Below, piece by piece: positions 58,440 to 64,000 of a stretch of 64,000 nucleotides of DNA. Where the stretch lies: positions 36,935 through 100,934 of the forward strand of contig PLLO01000005.1 in assembly GCA_003142255.1 (NCBI GenBank). The letters are read 5' to 3'. Made by a program: the position numbers and the translations under genes. The notes beneath the pieces are model-generated. The model saw nothing but the letters and a program-made list of their open reading frames with translations, made no database searches and was not told where the DNA came from. The stretch comes from Bacteroidales bacterium. GTDB taxonomy: Bacteria > Bacteroidota > Bacteroidia > Bacteroidales > VadinHA17. Position 1 is the stretch's first letter, and every line of letters begins with the position of its first letter.

Positions 58440-59237
58440 ATGAATAAATCAAATATTTTAATAGCTGTTGCTGCATTTTTATTAGCAACTGGTTGCGCTA
58501 AAAAAAGCGATTTTCCGATCACTGATCTCCATATTCATCTCAAAGGTGGTTTTACAATTGAAGATGCAGTAAAGAAATCCAAAGCTGAGAATATAGGCTA
58601 TGGAATCGCTTTCAACTGCGGCCTCAAATTTCCAGTCCATTCAGACAGCCAGATTGATTCAGTGTTGAATATTATGAAAGATTATCCCCAGTTTTATCTT
58701 GCAATGCAGGCAGAGGGAAGGGAATGGGTCAATATGTTCTCGAAGGAGTCTATCGCGAAATTTGATTATGTGTTCACAGATGCAATGACTTTTACCGACG
58801 AGAAAGGTAGAAGGAACAGGATATGGCTGAAGGAGGAGACATGGATTGATGACGAACAGGCTTTCATGGAACATTACGTAAATACTATTGTAAAGATCAT
58901 GAGCGAGGAGCCGATAAATATCTATGTTAATCCGACTTTCCTGCCGGCACAGATGGCTGACCGTTACGATAGTTTCTGGACCAGGGATCGGATGGACAGG
59001 GTGATAAAAGCAGCTAAGGCAAACAATATTGCAATAGAGATAAATAACAGGTACAAGATCCCTTCGCTCGAGTTCATAAGAAGAGCGCATAAGGCCGGGG
59101 TATTATTTACTGTCGGCACGAATAATACAGATGGCAATTTCTCTGGTGCTGAATATGCAAGGGAGATGATCAAAAAATGCAAACTTACAATCAATGATTT
59201 CTACCAGCCTGTAAATAAGAGATCAAATGGACTTTGA
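58440..59237 (+). CDS. Lipoprotein metal-dependent hydrolase (PHP/amidohydrolase-like)
   Basis: About 265 residues from ATG 58440. The signal ends in a lipobox (FLLATGCAKK), then TDLHIHLKGG has the H-x-H metal pair of PHP and amidohydrolase barrels. Later FTVGTNNTDG is the closing metal-site loop of this superfamily. The substrate is unknown. An upstream frame from 58296 would place 48 extra residues before the signal peptide and is rejected. It overlaps the M50 protease gene by 11 bases. Confidence 0.72.
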   Translation: MNKSNILIAVAAFLLATGCAKKSDFPITDLHIHLKGGFTIEDAVKKSKAENIGYGIAFNCGLKFPVHSDSQIDSVLNIMKDYPQFYLAMQAEGREWVNMFSKESIAKFDYVFTDAMTFTDEKGRRNRIWLKEETWIDDEQAFMEHYVNTIVKIMSEEPINIYVNPTFLPAQMADRYDSFWTRDRMDRVIKAAKANNIAIEINNRYKIPSLEFIRRAHKAGVLFTVGTNNTDGNFSGAEYAREMIKKCKLTINDFYQPVNKRSNGL

Positions 59238-59871
59238 TCTGCTAAGAACACTTAAGTTTCTCCCGGGCATTGTGCTGGGTCTTACGGTTCATGAGTTCAG
59301 CCATGCTCTTATGGCCAGCAGATGCGGGGATACAACATCTAAGGACCAGGGGCGGGTTACACTAAATCCGCTGAAGCATATTGATCCTTTGGGTTTTGTT
59401 ATTCTTCTCATAGCCGGGTTTGGCTGGGCTAAACCGGTAGAGTTCAATGAGAAGAATCTTAAAAACCCTAAAACTGATGTTCTTAAGATTGCCGCTGCCG
59501 GCCCTGTTTCAAACGCACTGCTGGCGATGGTCTTGTCTGTTATTTTCGTCATCTGGATGAGTACAATTACATATGATTACAGCAAGGGAAGCTCTTTTAT
59601 ATTTGAGGTTTTCCGATATGGTATATATATAAACTGGGGACTCTTCATTTTTAACCTGATACCCATCCCTCCTCTTGACGGCTCTCACTTTTTGCTTAGC
59701 TATTTCAAAAAGTACCCCGCTCTATATAAAGGATTGTACAAATACGGTTCTTTCCTCCTTTTTGCCCTGATAATAGGTTCGGCCATCACTCCTGTAAATT
59801 TTTTCCCAATCTGGCCGGCAATAAGGTTTCTGGGCGATGGATTCCTTTCAGTGATCGGATTCAGGTTTTAA
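59227..59871 (+). CDS. Site-2 protease family (M50) intramembrane metalloprotease
   Basis: A 214-residue membrane protein with the zinc motif HEFSHALM (HExxH) in the first helix region, residues 22-26, and the second metal-ligand helix as IPIPPLDGSHF. Short members of this size lack PDZ domains and cut membrane-bound substrates such as anti-sigma factors or signal-peptide remnants. The client is not evident here. Starts 11 bases inside the upstream gene. Confidence 0.9.
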   Translation: MDFDLLRTLKFLPGIVLGLTVHEFSHALMASRCGDTTSKDQGRVTLNPLKHIDPLGFVILLIAGFGWAKPVEFNEKNLKNPKTDVLKIAAAGPVSNALLAMVLSVIFVIWMSTITYDYSKGSSFIFEVFRYGIYINWGLFIFNLIPIPPLDGSHFLLSYFKKYPALYKGLYKYGSFLLFALIIGSAITPVNFFPIWPAIRFLGDGFLSVIGFRF

Positions 59872-59988
59872 TATTGATTCCTGATTGACATAATGATTAA
59901 ATCAAAATGCAGTACAGCTTTTTTAAAGTATTTTTATTAATTTAGAGCACCATATAATATCGGTTTTCGAAACTTAAAGCAGTAAGGT

Positions 59989-60198
59989 ATGGACTATTTA
60001 ACTTCACAGAAGCTCAAGGAGGAATGGGGCAAGAAACCATGTGATCACCCGGCATTTGAGAAAGTTTATTATACGGGTGCCTTCCTGATAAATTATTCCT
60101 GTACGACCTGCGGAGCAGATTTCACAATATCCCAGAAGATGGCGATTGATGAAAGCAGGAAATTAAAAAATATTTTCATTCGCATCAACAAAAAATAA
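59989..60198 (+). CDS. Small cysteine-containing hypothetical protein (69 aa)
   Basis: A charged 69-residue protein with CDHPAF near residue 18 and YSCTTCGADF further on. The C-H and CxxC pairs suggest a small zinc-binding knuckle. No known family was recognised. It is 5 bases before the SecD-like lipoprotein gene and probably shares its mRNA. Confidence 0.6.
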   Translation: MDYLTSQKLKEEWGKKPCDHPAFEKVYYTGAFLINYSCTTCGADFTISQKMAIDESRKLKNIFIRINKK

Positions 60199-60202
60199 TG
60201 CC

Positions 60203-61438
60203 ATGTTAAAGACCAGATTATTTATCGTGATTTTTTCAGTTATATTTTTAACAGGTTGCACCAATAATAAAGGTAAAACGGAAATAAAAATTCAACTTTC
60301 AGAAGCGGAATATTTGTTTTCATTATCTGGATATGAAAAAGATACCACTTTTTTGACTGCATATAACTTGGCACAAAAAGAATTTAATCCTGAAAAAGAA
60401 GAGTTTTTATCACTTTTTGAGAAAAGGTTACTTGAACTTGAGCCAAACTGCAGACTTGCAGCTTATTTCGGAACTATCGAATTCAAGGATAAAATTAATT
60501 TCGACTCAACCAACCCGGAGGTTGTTGCTGTACTGACAGAAGCAATTAAATCGGCTATGGAAAATACAATCAGGGTTTTAGAAAAAAGAATTGAATCGGC
60601 TTGCAAAACGACCTCTTTTCCGGCTGATTTATTTGATAAACCCTCTGTGGAAGTTAAAGTCTTGCCTGTGAAAAACACTTATTCATTTATTGTTAACAGA
60701 AAGGTTGATAAAGCCCGTATTACGAAATTACTAGAATCACAAGGGGATTTCGGTCTCTGGGAAACATATTACTCCAGAGAAGTATGGGAAAATATAGCAG
60801 GAGCCAATAAATTAATCAAGGAAAAATTAAAAGCCGGGAATGCAGTTAATATTGGAATAGCAAATATCAGCATTGATAACGAAAACCCTCTGTTCAGCAT
60901 TCTCATACCTCCGTTTCCGATCGACAACACTGTAGATATTATTGGTGTTTCATCTGTAAAGGATACAGCCCTGGTGGATAAATATTTAACTATTCCTGGT
61001 GTTAAAGATTCCCTGCCAAGAAATCTAAAGTTACTGTGGGCATTAAAGCATGTTGACATGAAAAGAGATTCAGCTCAACTCATCGCAGTTAGAGTTACAA
61101 CACGGGATGAGTCTCCCGTACTGAATGGTGATGTCATTATTAGTGCTAAAGCAAAAACATCACAAAGACTTGCAACGGTAATGATAAAATTGAATACCGA
61201 AGGTGCAAGAATACTGTCAAGAATGACAAGAGAAAATATATATAAACAGATGGCAGTAGTAATTGACAACTCTGTGTGCTTTAATCCGTATATAAATTCT
61301 GAAATCAATGGCGGAATCATAAACATTTCCGGAAATCTTTCTTCAGAAGAGGCCATTGATTTAGCGAGCTTGCTCGATGCAGGGAATAAGCCAAAAGTTT
61401 CAGTAAAAGTAATTGATATAAATGAAACAATTAAGTAG
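60203..61438 (+). CDS. Lipoprotein made of a free-standing SecD-type periplasmic domain
   Basis: A 411-residue lipoprotein (lipobox VIFLTGCTNN) without any later membrane helix. Its body follows the periplasmic P1 region of Bacteroidota SecD/SecDF: LAAYFGTIEFKDKINFDSTN, NTIRVLEKRIES, GDFGLWETYYS, then NGDVIISAKAK, LNTEGARILSRMTRENIYK, INGGIINISGNLSSEEAIDL and ASLLDAGNKPK. In SecD these parts lie between membrane helices and help to pull secreted chains; here they are detached and lipid-anchored. It may act on exported proteins or on the Sec channel, or may have a new role. Not a SecD fragment in decay, because the signal and all subdomains are intact. Confidence 0.75.
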   Translation: MLKTRLFIVIFSVIFLTGCTNNKGKTEIKIQLSEAEYLFSLSGYEKDTTFLTAYNLAQKEFNPEKEEFLSLFEKRLLELEPNCRLAAYFGTIEFKDKINFDSTNPEVVAVLTEAIKSAMENTIRVLEKRIESACKTTSFPADLFDKPSVEVKVLPVKNTYSFIVNRKVDKARITKLLESQGDFGLWETYYSREVWENIAGANKLIKEKLKAGNAVNIGIANISIDNENPLFSILIPPFPIDNTVDIIGVSSVKDTALVDKYLTIPGVKDSLPRNLKLLWALKHVDMKRDSAQLIAVRVTTRDESPVLNGDVIISAKAKTSQRLATVMIKLNTEGARILSRMTRENIYKQMAVVIDNSVCFNPYINSEINGGIINISGNLSSEEAIDLASLLDAGNKPKVSVKVIDINETIK

Positions 61439-61545
61439 TGTTGAGCTGGTTACCTTGTCAGGACTAAAAAACTGAACCTGATACTATTTAAATGGATAAA
61501 CTCCATTGAACCTTACAAAACGAAATTTACAAATGTTTTTTCAAG

Positions 61546-62247
61546 TTAATTAATGGACAGTCCGCATTCCGGACAAACAACTGCATTATCACTTAGCGGA
61601 GAACCGCAGGCAGGACATTTACCTGTTTCACTAGTCCATTTCTGATTACTGACTGATTGAACAACTTCTTCCTCTTCTTTCTCTTCTTCTTCAATAATAT
61701 TCTGGCTCTCAGCCTCACCAGCTGATTCCATTTTCCCTTTGAATCTGCTATCAGCAATTCTGTCTTTCAGCTTTTGATTGAATTTCTCTTTTAATTTTAT
61801 TTCAACCTCATTCAGTTCTACTACAGACAGGTCTTTTGTAGATTTGATGTGAAGAAGTTCAGTATTGAACTCCAATCTCAATTCATCTACAATTTTCTTT
61901 ATATTCTTATCAACTATTTTAACATCCTGAAAACCAATAACTATTAATGTTATTGGCGGGAAAATAAAAGCAAAAAAGCCCCAGATAAAAGGAGGACGTT
62001 TTAGTTTCTTAGCAATTTTTATAACATAAATAGTAATTATAATATGGACAACCCAATTCGATAAATAAACTAACCCATAGGTAGTTAATAAACCATAATT
62101 GATTATTTCATTAGGATCAGCAATTATTGAACTTATATTCCTCAGAATAGAAATCAATACGCCAAAGTACAGTCCGGATATTATACCCCAGGTAACTGCT
62201 GAAGAAACATTTCTCTCTTCAAATTGAATTTCATTTAAGTCGTTCAT
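61546..62247 (-). CDS. Membrane protein with C-terminal zinc ribbon
   Basis: A 233-residue protein with about three N-terminal membrane helices (for example VTWGIISGLYFGVLISIL, FIWGFFAFIFPPITLIVIGF), a charged helical middle (residues about 125-200, Glu-rich before the ribbon) and a zinc ribbon CPACGSPLSDNAVVCPECG at the end. Such ribbons mediate protein or nucleic-acid contact. The function is unknown. It is convergent with the SecD-like lipoprotein. Confidence 0.72.
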   Translation of the reverse strand: MNDLNEIQFEERNVSSAVTWGIISGLYFGVLISILRNISSIIADPNEIINYGLLTTYGLVYLSNWVVHIIITIYVIKIAKKLKRPPFIWGFFAFIFPPITLIVIGFQDVKIVDKNIKKIVDELRLEFNTELLHIKSTKDLSVVELNEVEIKLKEKFNQKLKDRIADSRFKGKMESAGEAESQNIIEEEEKEEEEVVQSVSNQKWTSETGKCPACGSPLSDNAVVCPECGLSIN

Positions 62248-62752
62248 ATCTCAAAATTTAATTGGACCACATTAGTTTCTCTGATACACTAAATTTCATT
62301 TATTAATGCCAATCGATGCGGTTATTTCAGCCGTTACTTATTTATCTGATAATTGCTTGCCAGAAATAGCGACTACATCAAATTTAATAATTTGCAGAAC
62401 CAAAGGCAACTTAAAATAGAATTATTGTGTATGAGAAATGTCAATGCGTATATAGTCAAATCTAAAATAATTAATTGTCAACGTGTCTTAAATGATTAAT
62501 CAATTCATAATTAAATACATACACCGCCAGACCAAGGCTTACTCTTTGATCGTCCTTCAGAGATATTCCTTTAAGAAAAAGGAAGTAATTAACCAGAACG
62601 AGAGATCAATATGTCAGAAACAAGAATAATTACTAACTTGTAAATTAAATTTGATAAATTGAATTAACCTGGTTCATATTAACTGTCAGCATAAATAAGA
62701 TTTTATTTTCAGGGAATAGTCGAAAATTTATCATAAACAAATAATTATAAGC
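62248..62752. other. AT-rich gap with only a weak coding remnant
   Basis: About 500 bases without a clear gene. On the minus strand 62605-62471 is open for 44 codons (FLFLKGISLKDDQRVSLGL, then YVFNYELINHLRHV) and reads like the end of a membrane protein, but it has no start codon or partner. It may be a gene remnant; the rest shows nothing. Confidence 0.3.
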
Positions 62753-64000
62753 ATGGCGATCTGGGCAGGTGAAATAAATGAACTTAATAAGGTTTATTCA
62801 TCTTTTAAAGGACAGCTCCCTGATATTATGAAAGAGTTGGAGCAATTGATCAGGACTGATGATCCGAATGTAGTTATGCTCTATTCGAGAAGATCCCTTG
62901 AGGTTATTGTTACTGACCTGTGCGAGGTCGAATTAAAAAGACCAAGGAAAACCGAACCGCTAAAAGGCATTATTGATAAGCTGAACAGTGAAGAAAAGGT
63001 CCCCTCGTACATCATTGCCTCAATGCACAGCCTCAACAGCATGGCAACTTTCGGAGCCCATCCCAAGGACTTTGATCCGGAACAGGTAAAACCGGTACTT
63101 AGCAACCTTGCTATAATCATTAAGTGGTACTTGAAATATAAGGATTTTCAGATTGTCAGTAAAACGGAAGCTAAAGAGGAAGCACCAAAAAGGGATGACC
63201 AGAATTATCAGGAAAATTATCAGGGGAAAGAAATTGTTAAACCTAAGAAAAGAACTTTACACTGGTCAATAAAGGTCATACTTGGACTTGTTCTTTTATT
63301 TGTTGCATATTTTTTAGTCATGTATATTATATTAAACAAGGTTGATCGAGAAATCGCTGATGAAAATCAAATAAAGGAAGTTAAAATAGGCAATCAGGCC
63401 TGGATGGCTCAAAACCTGAGAACGACAAAATTCAACGATGGTACACCTATTGCACTGGCGAATGACAAGAAAGAATGGGCAAGCCTAGAAACACCTGCTT
63501 ACTGCTGGTACAATAATAATGGGAGAAAATATGAAAAATCTTCTTTTGGAGCATTGTACAACTGGTATGCAGTAAATACAGGTAAACTTTGTCCAACGGG
63601 TTGGCATGTACCCTCAGATTCTGAATGGACAATCCTTTTATATGAAGTGGGTGGTGCAGATAATGCCGGTGATGCACTAAAGGAGACTGGCAGAAAGCAC
63701 TGGCGTATGCAGTACAATAAAGCTACAAACTCAAGCAATTTTTCAGCCACAGGTGGTGGCATCCGTAATATGATGGATGGTACATATGAAGATATCAGAA
63801 GCAGAGGTTACCTGTGGTCGGCATCGGATTTCCCTGATTATGTTAATTATCCAATGAATATTGATATATTTTCTGATGCTGGTAATGTTTTAATGGGTTC
63901 AGGTGGTATGGATAAGAAGTTTGGAATGTCTGTCCGGTGCATTAAAGATCACTATTTTAATGATTACGATAATAATAAGTATAATACAGTCCAATTTAGC
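62753..64000 (+). CDS. DUF4145-like / TM / FISUMP-domain protein, runs off the right edge
   Basis: An ATG at 62753 opens a frame of 416 codons with no stop before the window ends. Residues 1-140 form a helical module (SRRSLEVIVTDLCEVELKRP, FGAHPKDFDPEQVKPVL) resembling DUF4145 proteins. A membrane helix follows near residue 180 (VILGLVLLFVAYFLVMYII), then a complete FISUMP domain (VKIGNQAWMAQNL, KLCPTGWHVPSDSEW, GYLWSASDF, MSVRCIKD). The order predicts a cytosolic N-terminus and an exported FISUMP domain. The helical module recurs at the N-terminus of many Bacteroidota multidomain proteins. Function unknown. Confidence 0.8.
   Translation, partial: MAIWAGEINELNKVYSSFKGQLPDIMKELEQLIRTDDPNVVMLYSRRSLEVIVTDLCEVELKRPRKTEPLKGIIDKLNSEEKVPSYIIASMHSLNSMATFGAHPKDFDPEQVKPVLSNLAIIIKWYLKYKDFQIVSKTEAKEEAPKRDDQNYQENYQGKEIVKPKKRTLHWSIKVILGLVLLFVAYFLVMYIILNKVDREIADENQIKEVKIGNQAWMAQNLRTTKFNDGTPIALANDKKEWASLETPAYCWYNNNGRKYEKSSFGALYNWYAVNTGKLCPTGWHVPSDSEWTILLYEVGGADNAGDALKETGRKHWRMQYNKATNSSNFSATGGGIRNMMDGTYEDIRSRGYLWSASDFPDYVNYPMNIDIFSDAGNVLMGSGGMDKKFGMSVRCIKDHYFNDYDNNKYNTVQFS

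Noticed and set aside
62471..62605. 44-codon minus-strand frame resembling the end of a membrane protein
   Set aside because: No start codon, no family match known to me, and only AT-rich surroundings; too weak for a gene call, kept only as a note in the gap entry.
1..64000. tRNA, rRNA, insertion sequences, integrases, prophage genes or CRISPR arrays
   Set aside because: Looked for tRNA T-loop patterns, transposase motifs and regularly spaced repeats; none found by eye.

Overview
The window looks like a chromosomal segment from a Bacteroidota bacterium, probably of the order Bacteroidales and probably free-living or an anaerobe. The grounds are a complete Bat (aerotolerance) operon, FISUMP-type domains, DUF4956/VTC and DUF4105 proteins, SusC-free glycan genes with an anaerobic sulfatase-maturating enzyme, and promoters of the TAnnTTTG (-7) type in place of sigma70 boxes. 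Many proteins carry Bacteroidota-style lipoprotein signals. No rRNA, tRNA, insertion sequence, phage module or CRISPR array was seen. Codon use and base composition look even, apart from a few very AT-rich gaps.

Layout. 1-3.6 kb: a cut outer-membrane protein, an RND/MMPL exporter and a LolA-like protein, forming an envelope lipid-transport-like triad. 3.6-7.4 kb: mnmE, a truncated FISUMP fragment, a TPR lipoprotein, a decayed serine-hydrolase fragment and marC. 7.4-12 kb: a very large secreted WD40-caspase protein, a cold-shock protein and a 52-aa ORF. 12-20.3 kb: an anaerobic sulfatase-maturating radical SAM enzyme, a serine-type sulfatase, a GH140/DUF4038-like glycosidase, a 4Fe-4S protein, a VOC protein and asnB. 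20.5-25.2 kb: a TetR-regulated tripartite drug efflux operon (TetR, HlyD, DHA2 MFS, TolC) with a visible operator. 25.2-28.4 kb: a VTC polyphosphate-polymerase-like cassette with DUF4956, an outer-membrane DUF2490-like protein and a lamin-tail lipoprotein. 28.5-36.2 kb: beta carbonic anhydrase and an L-rhamnose regulon (FGGY kinase, RhaA, RhaM, RhaT, divergent GH78 alpha-L-rhamnosidase).

36.2-43.1 kb: a DUF169 protein, an EamA transporter, ArfB, and then a compact four-gene cassette (KamA-type radical SAM aminomutase, two D-Ala-D-Ala-ligase-like ATP-grasp enzymes, a GNAT acetyltransferase). I consider this cassette the best candidate for an undescribed biosynthetic pathway. It is followed by a convergent CYTH protein. 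43.3-48.5 kb: a large YadA-head-like surface protein, ung, and a trans-sulfuration enzyme. 48.5-57 kb: the moxR-DUF58-batA-batB-batC-batD-batE operon on the minus strand, including a decayed small secreted ORF. 57-64 kb: a DUF4105 (Lnb-like) protein, a lipoprotein metal-dependent hydrolase, an M50 protease, a free-standing SecD-periplasmic-domain lipoprotein, a zinc-ribbon membrane protein, and a DUF4145-like/TM/FISUMP fusion that runs off the right edge.

Functionally, the middle of the window handles plant or algal polysaccharide (rhamnosidase, putative apiosidase, sulfatase plus its activator, rhamnose uptake and catabolism). The right part is concerned with the envelope and stress. Start codons were moved downstream from the longest reading frame wherever a signal peptide, a promoter element or the preceding stop codon indicated it; each such choice is stated in the entry.
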